Program-made: the position numbers and the translations under genes
Assembly: GCA_963662155.1 (NCBI GenBank)
Contig: OY759273.1
Coordinates: 29,960,044-30,024,043 of the forward strand
Origin: Lamellibrachia columna
Lineage: Eukaryota > Annelida > Polychaeta > Sabellida > Siboglinidae
Reading direction: 5' to 3'
DNA: 64,000 nucleotides
In this document: piece after piece, positions 14,346 to 26,850 of the stretch
Layout: every line of letters begins with the position of its first letter
Position numbering within the stretch: the stretch's first letter is position 1
The notes under the pieces: generated by a model
What the model saw: only the letters and a program-made list of their open reading frames with translations
Told to the model about the DNA's origin: nothing
Database searches by the model: none

Positions 14346-15282
14346 GGGTGTTGCACGCCATGACACAGAACTGACTAAATACAACAAACTCAGTACAAAG
14401 TCAGACTCCCAGATAAGTACAAAAGGTGTTGGAATGAACAGGTCAGCAAGGGAGTGAACTGTTAAGCACGTTGAACAATCCCAAGTAGTGGATACAGTGC
14501 TGTGTAAACATAAACATGCCTTTACTTTAGATCTTTTTACAGGTTCTGCGGCAGCCAGGAACAATTTTGGTGGACCGAGAGTGAACAATATCAAGGTTCA
14601 CTTCAATCGGATCGCGCTTGCCTATCCCCACTTTGTGTGTTGGTACAGGTTGGTGTCATAAGTTGACATAACCGCCTTGGAAGCAGGCCATTCATGGTGC
14701 TCTTGCAAATTCATTGGATTATGAGTGAAACAGACATTGCAAAAACTGTAATAATAAATTGTGGGGGAGGGGAGAAAGTCACATTAGATTGAGAAACTAA
14801 CTTTTACAGTTGTTCTAATAAATCAGTATTTGCACTTAGTAGTAATGGCTTATGTTTTGGTAACCAGATTGATTTGTTTAATGTTTTTATTTATACTTTC
14901 ACTTTACATCGTTCTTGACAAAGGATATTTGATTTTTATGAGCATACTGTAGTCAAGAAGAATACGTCGTTTATATGAGTACAACCATATTGTAAAATGC
15001 ATATTGCTCAAACAGAGATACATATGAGAGATTGATTTTGTAAATATTTAGCAAATGTTCTATTGAAATAATGTTTTTTCTCCTAAGCAATTTATACACT
15101 GCTTATGAAAATGTTGACCATATTATTGGATTTATTAAACATAAATTTTTTTTACCAAACTAACGGTGCTTTTCCTCTTTTTTCACTGATGTTCATGTGT
15201 TAGGTTCTGGTAAAATATTGTCGAGTCACTCTTTCTGTTTTTTCTTTCCATACTTTTCGAACGGCTGCCCCCTCTCCATCTT

Positions 15283-15838
15283 TCATCTTCCCCCTCTCCA
15301 TCTTTCATCTTCCCCTGATCTTCTCAAATCCCACCTCACGCAGTCCTTTGATCTTAGCTGTTCATTCCCCTTTTCTTGCATCATTGATGTTTTTTCACCT
15401 TTCTCTTCCACTCTCTTTACTAGTATGTCTGCATCCATCCTTACCATGTGGCCTGCCCATTTCACCTTGCTTCTCACCAATCTTCCTGTTGAACTGTTTT
15501 GTTGCATCACATATTTCCTCAGGTCGTTCATCCTTCTTTCGTCAACCCTCTTTGTTCGTGTTATTCGACAAAATCAGAACCAACCTTGCAACTGCTGTTG
15601 TTCTGTCAACGCCACTGTCTCCAGTTACAGATTAAGGCATGCTTGTGTAACACATGCTCTAAGGACTTTCCTTTTCAGCTTTTTCAAAATGTTTCTGTCC
15701 AACATGACTCCCTCTACCTTTCCCCGAGCATTCGCTCCCTGTTGTATCCGGCATCGCATTTCTACCTCTGAATGCTCATCCTCATTAACCATTCCTCCAA
15801 GTTACACAAAGCCATCCACTTGGTTGAACTCCTTATCA
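15283..15838 (-). pseudogene. LINE reverse transcriptase remnant, truncated array unit 9
   Basis: Only the C-terminal part remains (WAGHMVRMDADI through WRGGR, plus the VEGVMLDRNI region). The array stops near 15838, where the sequence after CTCCTTATCATG no longer matches the other units. The unit mixes features of both subtypes. Confidence 0.7.
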
Positions 15839-15839
15839 T

Positions 15840-16660
15840 GTAGATGCTTGTTAAAATTAATGTTCTTTTCTGAAAGGAATGTAAATTTGTGGCTGAGGAT
15901 TTGCAGGGTGTGGAGTTTCCTCCAGTATTCCACCACCAAATTAACAAAACCGGGTAACTACATACATAATTTCTATGCATCAAAGTGTTATTTATGCAAT
16001 GTGTTAATGCTAACTCATTAGGTTTCCCCTTTATACACTAGTATTTAAATATTTATACACAATTTTTTTATGTATCACTTGAATTGGCTTGCGTTTGATA
16101 CCAGTTGGCGCTGTAAAAAGATCCCAAACTGAAGCTATTTTACTTTTCTATGCATGATATATGTATGCTTGCGGACATACCGAAATATATAGATACATAG
16201 TCTAATGTATAGGTCCATTTGGCTGCAGGTTACCAGCCAAGTATTTTGCAGATTTGCAGTAGCCACCATTTGTCATCAACTTACCACACTAAAAGAGGAC
16301 ATTCTATTGTCTAGGCCTTCCCTCCAATTCACACGTGCCTGAACGACCAGTAACTCCAGTTGGTACAGACAGTATTAATGTCGAGAGATATTCTCCCTCC
16401 CATTCATACATACCTTAACCTTATCTCTGTCAGACTAATCACTGGAATGGTGACTGCCTTTTGGAAATGCCTGAGTAACATGGGTGTGAACTATACAGTA
16501 ATACCTACTGTTAAATGAGCACTTAATTGAGAGTTAATTTGGAATTTGTCAATTAAATAGAATAAAATTACCCCCTTTTGGTGAAGCTAATTTAGCCTTT
16601 ACCTTTTCTTGTAAATCAATTAATTAAATTAAATTAATTGAGTTAATTAAATTAACAATT
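15840..16660. other. Unassigned AT-rich sequence
   Basis: I see no convincing coding segment. The right end (about 16500-16665) is built from runs of TTAATTAA and AATTAAATTAA. Confidence 0.5.
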
Positions 16661-16666
16661 GAAATT

Positions 16667-17075
16667 AACCCATGACTGTCATGTCCTGTTTCATAGTGAC
16701 AGGTTAATGTCTGTCTTGTCATCTCCTGTCTCATAGCGACATGTTAGTGTTTATTTTGTAATCTCCTGTCTCATGGTGACTAATTAATTTTTTTTTTAAG
16801 GAAATTACTTTAGTTATTGCATCTTAGGAACAGTGTTATTATCATCTCCTGACTCATGGTGACATATTTATGTCTGTCTTGTCATCTCCTGTCTCATAGT
16901 GACATGTTTATGTCTGTTATGTCATCTCCTGTCTCATAGTGACAGGTTCGTGTTTGTCTTGTCATCTACTGTCTCATAGTGACATATTAGTGTCTGTCTG
17001 GTCAACTCCTGTCTCATAATGACAGATTAGTGTCTGTCTTTTCATATCCTGTCTCATAGTGACAGGTTCGTGACA
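16667..17075. repeat. Minisatellite, ~40-bp unit
   Basis: About nine imperfect copies of a unit containing TCATCTCCTGTCTCATAGTG and ACATGTTAGTGTC. The array is interrupted once, around 16781-16840, by an AT-rich segment with a T run. Confidence 0.85.
16776..16899. repeat. 124-bp segment duplicated at 29923-30046 (copy 1)
   Basis: From GTGACTAATTAA to TGTCTCATAG this stretch matches 29923-30046 essentially base for base, including the T run. It combines the interrupter and two units of the minisatellite. Confidence 0.85.
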
Positions 17076-17790
17076 TTTCTAAAGGCTCTTTACACCCCAA
17101 TCTTACAGATATGCAACACATGTCAAAATCAGAATATAATCGTGTTATAACGTTAGAGATCACACGTTCCTAAACCAAATTTACTCAATCAGCTGCGTTT
17201 ACCTTGCTTAACATTGAACAAATCAAGATGACGGATGTAAACTGTAGTCGTTAAAACTCGCGAAACCCAAATCATCCCCAACACAACTAAAAATAGTGCA
17301 TGTATTTAAATTTCAATATACTGTGTATTAGTTATAAATATAAACTAGATACACTTAGCTTAGAATTTCTAATCCTACCCTGTTTTTATCACATCTTGTA
17401 CTAAGAAACAGGCCCTTCTTCGGGTGCTTTATTGCCACCCCTGTATTTTCATATACCCAGAGTTCCTGAGTCAGCCGAGGACCACAGACATAACACACAT
17501 CTAGATTTCCTACTGACTATCTCTCTATGTTTGCACTAGCCCAAACCGTGCACATGCACTTTTAAACAGTTTAGTACATATTTGATCTAATGTGACTTTA
17601 GCCCTCTAAAGGCAAGTTATAGCAAACATCTACTAATACATACTTTCACAAGAAAATTCAAAACCACTTTATTTTACACCACTCTCGCCTCTGTACCTGT
17701 ATCAAATTGCCACCAACAATGAGGATTCCACAACAACATTCTCAGCCATGCTGACAAGAAACCTGCCACCATTCCAAACGTTCTCAACCA
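17076..17790. other. Unassigned sequence upstream of a LINE
   Basis: No coding segment recognised. It may include the 5' untranslated part of the LINE that follows. Confidence 0.4.
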
Positions 17791-17805
17791 CAAAGAAAAA
17801 ACAAA

Positions 17806-19640
17806 ATGATGCCAACTAAGCCCTATACCCTATCTCTATTATATATGTGTGGCCTTATAATACAAGCAGGGTACATTCACACAAACCCTGGTCCCACCCC
17901 AGATCCCTCTCCAAAATATCCATGTGGCACCTGCAGCCATGAGGTACATGATCACCACCATGCCATACAGTGTGATCAATGTGACAGTTCGTACCATACT
18001 GCATGTGTCCAAATTAATGACACCACATAAGAACAATTAAAATATCGTAGTGTGCTTTGGTTCTGTTCTTGCTGTGGATTGCCAAACTATTCTGTGTATC
18101 TATTCACCAGCAACATTAATACTCCAAACCCTAACTCAGTCCTTGAGTCACTTCCAGACAGCAGTGACTACACAAATATCTCTGATGATACGAACCCTAC
18201 ATTTGCACCAAATCCAGCTAATACGTCTACTCCTGACCGAGCAAAGATAACAAGTAAACCTAAACTGCTGATAAACTGCATTCAGCATCAAGAGCACTAA
18301 CAAAGTATCCCTATGGCAGGCAACAATAAACTCAACAAACCCTGACATAATCTTTCTAGTTAAAACCAAACTCAACTCAAGTATCCCCACATACTATGTG
18401 CTCCCCACAAATTCTTAAGCAATCCAAAAATATCGTAACATCCACGGTGGAGGTGTTTTTATAGCACTCCGAAATGACATTATAGCAGCCCCCAAGACAA
18501 ACTAAACACAACCTGTGAAATTATTTGATCAAAAATACACTCTGTGCATAAAAAAGCTATATATATCTATCTGGCATCCTACTACAGACCTCCAAATGAC
18601 TACACATCTCTAGAAGCCTTACATGAATCTCTCTCCAACCTATACCGTAGCTACAAGATACCCCATCTGTCATTCTAGCTGGAGATCTAAACCTTCCTGA
18701 CACTGACTGAGAGAATGTGTGTGCAACAAACCAACAAACAACTGTGAAACATAACAAACTAATTGAAATAGTTGTGGAATTTGGACTAGTTAATATAGTA
18801 AATGAACCCAACCGATTAGATTCCGGAAATATATTAGACCTAGTACTTACATCAAACCCATTCCTTATCTCCACCATAAACACAGTGGCTGGCATGAGTG
18901 ATCATGAAGCCATTCTCAGAAAAAACAAACCACCACACAAAGTATACAACTACAGATCTGCAAACTGGGAATCCCTTGAAGCGAAATGCACCCAGCTTGC
19001 TCAGTAGTACTTTACTCGAAAACCAGATAAACAAGATGTAAACTCAAATTGGGACTTCTTTCATAAACACTACACTAACCTGATAGGAGAATCCATCGCT
19101 AGCCCCATGACAAAATCTAAACAACACCTACACTGAACCACAAGAAGCATTATTAGCCTACAGAGAAAAAGGGACAAAACTCATGCTAAAGCCAAAAAAA
19201 AAACATTGGGAAAATTTAAGAAAATTATCCACCAAAGAAGTGACCAAATCCTATAACAGTTACATTAACAACATGGGAAAAAGTTTGACGACAAATCCAA
19301 AACAATTTTGGTCTTTCATCAGACAAAACAAAAACTCTTGGCATTCCAGTACTAAAAGTAAATAACGACTTGAAAACAGCCGACCATGACAAAGCAAATG
19401 CTCTCAATGACCTCTTCAAATCAGTTTTTTACAAATGAACAACTTCCTATCCCAACAAAAGGCCCATCACCATCTCCCTCAATTCAAACCCTAGAAATCG
19501 GAGCGGCATCATAAAACAGCTTGTAGCTCTAAACTCCATCAAAGCGCCAGGGCCATCCGACATTCCTGCAAAAATACTAAAAAAAACTGCTAAAGAGATA
19601 TCCCCCATAATACAGCACATTTTTAGACAGATGTTAAAAT
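17806..19640 (+). pseudogene. Decayed non-LTR retrotransposon (PHD-like finger, endonuclease, start of RT)
   Basis: Pieces of one LINE protein can be followed across three frames. First comes HTNPGP and a PHD-like finger (CGTC, CDQCDSSYHTAC, then WFCSCCG after a stop; 17806-18110). Next is endonuclease sequence (NPDIIFLVKTKL, GGGVFIALRNDI, SYYRPPNDY; about 18310-18600), then LVNIVNEPNRLDSGNILDLV and MSDHEAI (18717-19007). After that is a basic linker ending in NPKQFWSFIRQNK (19183-19365) and the first RT motif, SIKAPGPSDIPAKIL (about 19535-19570). Similarity is lost near 19640, before the RT catalytic box. Many stops and frameshifts make it inactive. The layout resembles CR1/L2-type elements with a PHD finger that are common in invertebrates; the clade is from memory of the family. 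Confidence 0.8.
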
Positions 19641-20040
19641 AAAGTTGCACAACTTGTGTAAAGGAGACTTTGAAATGAGAAGCACTGGTATATTGAACAG
19701 TTATAGTTATCCAATAACAGAGGTTCTGATACATTCATTCACCAACAGAATGGGTAATTTCATGTGTTGGCTAGCTGATTGGTTGTTTTAATACGTTGAT
19801 GGATAACTTTTTAGAACAACTCATTGATGAATATATTGATTATTGTAATGTTGGATTATTAAACTATTAGAGTTTCTCATCCATTAAATTTCTTGACCAA
19901 TTCGTCAGTCAGGTTACCATTGATTTAATATATCAATGGTTAAGTTCCATGGTTAAGTTCCAACATGGTTAAGTTCCAACATAACAGTTTTCTTGATGTG
20001 TTTGTGTGACATGTGGGTTACAGCTGAAGTGTTTGTGTTT
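19641..20040. other. Unassigned sequence
   Basis: No coding segment recognised. TGGTTAAGTTCCA occurs in tandem near 19938-19980. Confidence 0.4.
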
Positions 20041-20821
20041 GTGTGACAGATGTTTCTCAACTGAGTCTGGCTCTTGATGGCATGTTGACTTATACTCCGT
20101 GTGCCAACTGCTACAGGGAAACTGCTACTTCACTGTGTGGGAACACAGGACTGATGAGGAGCCAGCACTCTTTGTTGAAGGCAAGTTGTTAGTCATCATA
20201 AGGAATACATCAGATTCTCCTACTCTTCAGATGTTTGAGAGAGGATGTGGTGTCTTTCCCCATCATCTGTCACCATTGTAACAATGCAAGAAAACAGTGG
20301 GAAGTATTCATCTTCCCCAGATATGGCTTACATCCTTCCTGCTTATAATCCTGACTACACTGATGATGTATCACTGAAGTTTGATCCACCTCAACATGGT
20401 AATCTGACACTGAACCGCCAAGTAAAGATAATCAACCTCATTGAACAAGACTGCTCACAGCCCTGGGATATAAGGCACCCTCTGTGGAATAAACTCACCA
20501 AACTAATTTCTGATTCGGTCACTATACTGGAGGTGTCACTGCCAAACACATGTGGTACGGATTTTGCAACATGCAAGCTAGCCTGGGTTGTCACAATGTT
20601 CAAATACAGGCCGTTTGAAGGTTACTTTGGTGAAGATGTCATTAAGGTAAGGCACATCTTGAGATGTTCCATGAATTCTTCAAAATTGTACAAACTTGTC
20701 AAAAGGTATTGTTACTTGCATTAATGTAATGTTGACCAATCATCAATACTGGACTTTATGTGGTCCGACTAACTGGTTATGGTTTATGCCATCCTGTTTT
20801 ATGTAGTACGACTAACTGGTT

Positions 20822-21415
20822 ACAGCCATATATCTGCGTGTAGTGTCTCCAGCCATGTGTCTGTGTGTGGTGTCTCCAGCCAAGTGTCTGTGTGTGGTGT
20901 CTCCAGCCATGTATCTTTGTGTGGTGTCTCCAGCCATATGTATGTGTGCGGTGTTTCCAACCATGTGTCTGTCCCAACCATGTGTTAGTGTGTGGTGTCT
21001 CCAACCATGTGTTAGTGTGTGGTGTCTCCAGCCATGTGTCTGTGTGTGGTGTCTCCAACCATGTTTTAATGTGTGGTGTCTCCAGCCATCAGTCTGTGTG
21101 AATTGCCTCCAGCCATATATCTCCAGCCTGATATGTGTCTGTGTGTTGTGCCTCCAACCATGTGTCTGTGTGTGGTATCTCCAGCCATCTGTCTGTGCGT
21201 GGTGTCTCCAGCCATCTGTCTGTGCGTGGGGTCTCCAGCCATCTGTCTGTGCGTGGTGTCTCCAGCCATCTGTCTGTGTGTGGTGTCTCCAGCCATCTGT
21301 CTGTGTGTGGTGTCTCCAGCCATCTGTCTGTGCGTGGCATTTCCAGCCATCTGTCTGTATGTGGTGTCTCCAGCTATATGTATGTGTGTGGTATTTCCAG
21401 CCATGTGTCAAATAT
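20822..21415. repeat. Minisatellite, 27-bp unit (~20 copies)
   Basis: Unit close to GCCATGTGTCTGTGTGTGG plus TGTCTCCA, with substitutions between copies and a few partial units. Because 27 is divisible by three, several frames stay open on both strands (for example repeats of SHVSVCGVS); these are consequences of the repeat, not genes. It would lie inside an intron of the exon-like set around it. Confidence 0.9.
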
Positions 21416-22309
21416 CAGAATAATTGTGCAACAATTCAATTGCGAATTTTTGCTACCCACTATTACAAAAATGACACATAATATTTTATCTATAGTTGCA
21501 GGCGGAACGGGCAGGGAAATTAACATGGGCAAGATGACCCAAAATCTACAATTTTCAAGCTAACTGTTAAAAATGTTCACAACTTATGGCATGCAATTTT
21601 AGGGAGGGAGCTCGAGCCTGGTGTGACCATCAGTATATCATAATTTTATGGTTTTGTGAAAGCCCTGTAGCAACTGTGGTAGATTTATACCACCTGCAGA
21701 CCAAAAACCAGACAAGTCTATTAAAAATAAGACATTGCCTGATATATGAAGCCAAAAGACAGTGGAAATGTGAATGAAAACATCATTAATATTTGTAAAG
21801 AATTGTGTCATGAATGTCTGTCTTTACCAACATAAGTATTAGTACTTTTATATACCATACAAGAAAATAGATCACAATTGTATTTCTCTCAGCATTATTA
21901 CCACTATATCTTTGGCGTGTAGTCTGTATGTCAGCAAATATACATAATTATTATGAACTTTCTTTTTGCATAAATGATTATTCTACATTCCAGAGATTCA
22001 GACAGACATGGTGGTGACATGTGACACAGGGTCACAGTACAGCTTGGATGATACCTCTGTCGACATTCAACTTGAGCCACCCTGTCTAATGTCTAAACCC
22101 AAGAAGACTCCAGGTGATGATGTCCCATTAGCTGAGCCACCATCGCCCTCTCCCTTCATCTTGTCGTCACCAGTACAGTCATCCAGTGCCTAGAAACCAT
22201 CTGACCTCTCTATTCTGGATGCTGCAGAAGAGACCAATGATGAGGAGTCCATTGATGAAGAGTTAGTATTATTGTGTACATTTTTGGTTTTCCATTCCTC
22301 TGAGATTTT

Positions 22310-22550
22310 CAATACAACATTAGTGTGGCACGGTAGTCGTGTGATAGAGAGCCGAGCTTTTGGTCGAAGGGACCGGGGTTTGATACCCCCTCCGCCGTTT
22401 CATAGCTTGGGCAATTTCGTTTACCCCACTTTGCCTGTGTCTTTCGGAAGAGACAGTAAAAGCCATTGGTCCCTTCTATCTGGTGTCTATGCCAGATCCC
22501 ATGCAAATATTATTTATTCACCAACCAGCAAAAGCCATTAGGGGTCAATA
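22310..22550 (+). mobile_element. Probable tRNA-derived SINE
   Basis: The head, GGCACGGTAGTCG through GGGGTTTGATACCCC, resembles a decayed tRNA with a B-box-like GGTTTGATACC about 45 bases after an A-box-like region. It is followed by a body containing TGTCTTTCGGAAGAGACAG and AAAGCCATTGGTCCC, then an AT-rich tail. This order (tRNA head, conserved body, AT-rich tail) is that of a SINE. No target-site duplication is evident. Confidence 0.5.
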
Positions 22551-23399
22551 ATATTGACTCAGCGTAGTTTAATACCATATATTCAAGGACTACCTACGAT
22601 AGTAATTATCACTAAAATCTACAACTGTAATGATGCATTTACATATAACAAATGCATTTATTAAAGTTACTGATAGTTTTGCATAAACTACCTTGCATGG
22701 GGCAATTAACTTGAAAAGTTAATTAATTAAATTACGATTAAATCAGAAATGTTCCAATTAAATTAACCTCCCAAATTGTCCAATTAAATTAACAATTAAC
22801 TTTAATTCAATTAAATTATTTTTGGTACAAACCAAACCAGAGTGGCTTGTTCCAGGTAATGAAGCCACTACTGAATACAAATTAACAGAGACATGTACAG
22901 TTTTTTTTTCAAGTTTTAGCTTAGAATATACAGAAAATTTTCTCACACAGAATAACCCATTTTGAAATTAACTGGACAAATCTTATAATATTCATATCTC
23001 CATACTCCTAATAAATCCTCAAAATATTGCAATATGTAATATTTGTAGTATTTTATTTTCAGGTTCTAAGGCTGCAGTAATATTGCAGGAGGAACTGTTA
23101 CTCAAGAATGTGCTGCAAGATGTCAGGAAACTCACCAGACCAGGGTTAGAGTTAGGTTTTTTGCAGTCTTGTCAATAAATTTGCGACCAAACACACCAGC
23201 TTTGACAAAGCCTATATATGGTGACATGTTATGCTCTTCCAAAATTATATTTAATTAATTTATATTCGACAAACATTTTTTTTCTTGAGAACATGTTAAA
23301 GTAAACGAAAATACTAATATTATGAAATGTATCTTTCTATAGGATATGTTGCTAACATCTTCGACCATATTCTGAAAGGATACAGAGATGGGCCCCAAT

Positions 23400-25790
23400 G
23401 ACCACTGGTAGCGGTATCCTAGCTAATGATGGAGATGGTTCAGTTTCAGGCACAACTTTTCACACTTATACTGCATGCACACAATACTTGTGGTGGGAAA
23501 AGCGCGTGTCACCTTCTCGTGGTTCCTACTGTGGATCACGACAGCAAACTGCTGTCGTGTGAACTAAGAACAGCGCATACTGACACTATTTTGTCAACTG
23601 TGGATATTGTGTTTGTTTTATAGTGGCTTGGTTGTCAGTGAAGTCATCGGTTGCTGACTCGAGATGGTAGGTACACGGTTTTGTGTCAAAAGGGAAATGT
23701 GGTTGATACCAACTAAATATTAGACTGCCACATCATTCAGCTTGACGTCTTAAATGATGGTGATATGGAGCCTGATTGTTATGAAGGAAACACATATTTG
23801 GCTCGGTTGCATTATTGACGTTTGCAGTCCGACCCATATTTGCTGTTGTGAACAATGATGTGCAGCAGGAACATTGTCATGTCTTCGGAATGGTCTACAA
23901 CTGAGCCTCCTTTGCTGTCTCTGGTATTTCAAAAGTTACTTCTTTGACAGCCTAGACAATGTTGGTTAGTGCAACAAGGTAATGAACATAACAAGTTACA
24001 CGCTTCCTCTCATCGTTATCTACTTTTTTCTCCAGTGGGATAGTAGTTTTGTATGTTAAACCCATCAAACCCATAAGAATGTAGAATATTACATTACATA
24101 ACATAGTAGCTGTCGCACCATCATGGGACCACTACTTGAATAAATGTATTCACATGGACAGTACATGTTCTCGCATTTTATATTGCATATGTCCAAATTT
24201 GCTTATTTCATAATTGTATACCTTGTACAGATATACATTTGGCTTTTAGAGTCATTCTTGCAAATAACTGTCTTAAGTTTTCACGTGTTGTGTCATAAAC
24301 TGTTGAATAACCACAGCATATTATTTGGTAACAACTTTTTGTTTGTTTCACACATTATATTGGGAGTTTTTAGTTTTACAAAATCAGATAGCTTTAATAT
24401 ATGCAATTCACATTATAATCCATTTTGTATAATGGCAATAGTATACATTTCTGACAATCCTTGCTAACTGCTTTTGTAGCAATGAAAATTATTATATTCC
24501 TTGCTTCTCTGCTTCCACATCTGAGCTAGCTCAGTTTCATTATTACAAACACCCCGCGAGGATGGGCGGTCCTAGTAGCGCAATGATCACTTCGAATTGC
24601 TTGACCGTTAACAGCGTGGGAAGGTGGACACGTCGTTATGGTCATTATGTGGAGCGTCCCCGTTATATTATGTAGTGAAAACGGGCAGTTGGGTCTTCAT
24701 TGTGCGTTTTGAATTCCAAGTGTGCAGTTGTGTTTTTTACGCTCCCATAGACCCGGCAGTTTCAAGTGTTCAAAGTTGATTCGGACCTTCTAACGTGTTT
24801 CTTTGTAATTTCTGCATGAACTGCACCATGTGTTTGTCCAATGTATGCATGCATATTAAATATCCTGACCTTTCGCGAATGGTTGTACTCTATGCATTTG
24901 TTAGTGCTAGCATGCAGAAACTTATGGCTTGAGACAACGTCATTTTTACATACCCTATGGGGAGGTAGGGACATAACTGGATAGCTAAAGATATTCAGCC
25001 AATTGAATAATCTATTAATATAATTTATACTGAAAGGCAACGTGTAATGATGTATATAATAGGATGAGCTGATGATAGGATTATAAGATGGCGATATAAA
25101 ATCTGCCTAATATTTGTTCAGTGTTCAGCAGATAATTGTTCTTGTTATAATCAAGAATCTGGTTACCTATCTTGTTATGACAAGAAACTAGTTATTCCAC
25201 AAAACATGTTTTGTGGTTTCCACCATATCCTTTCTGCACTTCCTTAGAGATCATTTCCACTCCAGTTGCGTTATCAACACACAACCAGACACATCCTAGT
25301 AGTAGCAAACTTGAAGCATTTAAGCCAGGCGTGTGCAGGTTGGATTAAAATGCTAGATGTTTTTCCATGTCATTTTTAAATTCGAAGTTAATAAAGACAG
25401 TGTGATAATTCAACGTGATGACTAGTTGTGTTCTTATATGAGATTAATTACGGTTCCGAGTATGCCTTCATAGATGCTTTCAATCAAACTTGCTGCGTTC
25501 TTTTGTAATCGTCTTATCTTGTTTATGTGTAATATGTATGGGATCCCAGAAGACTGATACGTATGAGACATAGGGAATTATCAGATATCAATATGCTGTT
25601 ACCTTAACTGTTTCAGAACAATTGAACATATTTCGTCCCGTGTTTAAATGAACCGCAACGGCATACATAATGAAAGATTTATTCATTTGTCAATTCTTTC
25701 CAGTGTATTACAAAGAGCTGTCCCGGATAGAAATTTTAATGACTCGAATTGCACTCATCTGGTGCCCTAGTTTTTGGGAAACATAACACC
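23400..25790. other. Unassigned AT-rich sequence
   Basis: No coding segment, RNA gene or repeat that I can support. Short open frames here lack any recognisable motif. Confidence 0.4.
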
Positions 25791-25791
25791 T

Positions 25792-26116
25792 TTTATGCAA
25801 AATAACAACATAAGTCCAGCGTAGATTGAAATAGGCCAAAGAATGACATTTATATTTATTAATTAAGGAGCAGGAAATTAGGCAAACATACACCATCAAA
25901 ATAAGATACATCCAATAATCTCAGCAAGCCCCCAAAAGGTGTTTACACATAATTAGTAAATCATGCCTATCAGCTACCCACTACCAGTACCATCTGTACC
26001 ACTACTGACTTATATACAATTCACATGGTATCGGTGAGGGTCACTCCGCCGTGAATTAACCATACACATACATGTACAAACAGAAAGGCTGCATGGGGTA
26101 CTCGATCCCCCAGCCA
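25792..26116 (+). repeat. Direct repeat, left copy
   Basis: Matches 26851-27179 almost throughout. It lacks ATGCCGGCC near the middle but has an extra GCAT near the end. Confidence 0.9.
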
Positions 26117-26850
26117 AACATGATCAATGAAAAAAGTGGGCTAACCACCCAACATTCGTGAACAATTCATAATGAAAATTATGGTAACACAACACACAAT
26201 GTATAAAGGTGTTACATATCTAGACATTAGTCAACCAATAACTACTAACACATCAGACCGAGAGGTAGGGCCAAACAGCCACACAAATGTACTCGTAAAA
26301 AGTACCCGCACTAAAAACCCTGTGTACACTACTGAAAACTTAGTGGAGGGAAAAGCATTAATGCAAAACCTCGTGTACCAAACTATAACAGGGAAAAGCG
26401 TCAAAAAATAAAAAAACTTTGTGAACTAGCTCTCTGTCTTCAGTGTTTCACAGTGTATCCATACATAATGCACAACTTGATTTATTAGATAGCAACTGGG
26501 TAACAACTATTAACACAATATTAGGGAGGGAGGGTGGGATTTTTCAAACGGAGCGGAATAAACCGAACAACAAAACTGATCTTGCAATAAAATCAACAAA
26601 CTCAGCGATAACGATTAATCAGTAACAATAGAAATTCGGAAATATTTGCAGCGCAAAGGTCTCACAATGACACAAGCTAACTTGGAAATCGAGAGAGGCA
26701 GGCTCTAGGTCACGTGGTTGGTGCATCCATACGCGTGAGCGAGTAATTAGGCCAATACTCTCTCTACCATAAAAGGTCTAACCTCAAATCGCCTACATTG
26801 CCTTGTTATCTCGCATAAAATCCTTTATGCGCCGCTGTCACATAAATTCA

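Larger units (their letters stand above)
191..15839. repeat. Tandem satellite-like array, ~8.5 units of ~1.83 kb
   Basis: A sequence anchor (TAATAAATCA and close variants) recurs at 201, 2029, 3861, 5658, 7490, 9319, 11153, 12986 and 14816. The spacings are 1828, 1832, 1797, 1832, 1829, 1834, 1833 and 1830 bases. The ninth unit breaks off near 15839. Unit 3 is shorter because it lacks 34 bases near 4685. Units 1-3 and units 4-8 form two subtypes, told apart for example by the sequence just before the RT C-terminus (CAAAACCAGAACC versus CAAACCAAAACC). Units 5-8 are nearly identical, so exchange or recent amplification has been local. Every complete unit carries the same minus-strand RT remnant; the plus-strand frames in the array are its shadows. 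Confidence 0.95.
20049..23399 (+). other. Exon-like blocks of an unrecognised gene, probably broken
   Basis: Several blocks look coding and have plausible splice borders. Block 1 (about 20050-20646) contains CHHCNNARKQWEVFIFPRYG in one frame, then an open frame through FDPPQHGNLTLNRQVKIINL and FKYRPFEGYFGEDVIK, ending at the donor AAG|GTAAGG (20646/20647). Block 2 begins after TTCCAGAG near 21996 (IQTDMVVTCDTGSQYSLDD), in phase with block 1. It is acidic and proline-rich and has a TAG at 22191-22193, after which the same frame continues with KPSDLSILDAAEETNDEE. Block 3 begins after TTTTCAG at about 23063 (SKAAVILQEELLLKNVLQDV). Block 4 begins after CTATAG near 23343 (YVANIFDHILKGYRDGPQ, stop at 23397-23399). 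The frames do not all join, so this is either a decayed copy or I have misplaced borders. I do not recognise the family. Confidence 0.35.

Noticed and set aside
604..16021. Many overlapping plus-strand open frames (Ser/Phe/Leu-rich) repeated in each array unit
   Set aside because: They are antisense to the RT remnant and recur because the unit recurs; no signal or domain supports them.
20843..21423. Repeat arrays considered as CRISPR
   Set aside because: Units are contiguous 27-mers without unique spacers, in a eukaryotic genome.
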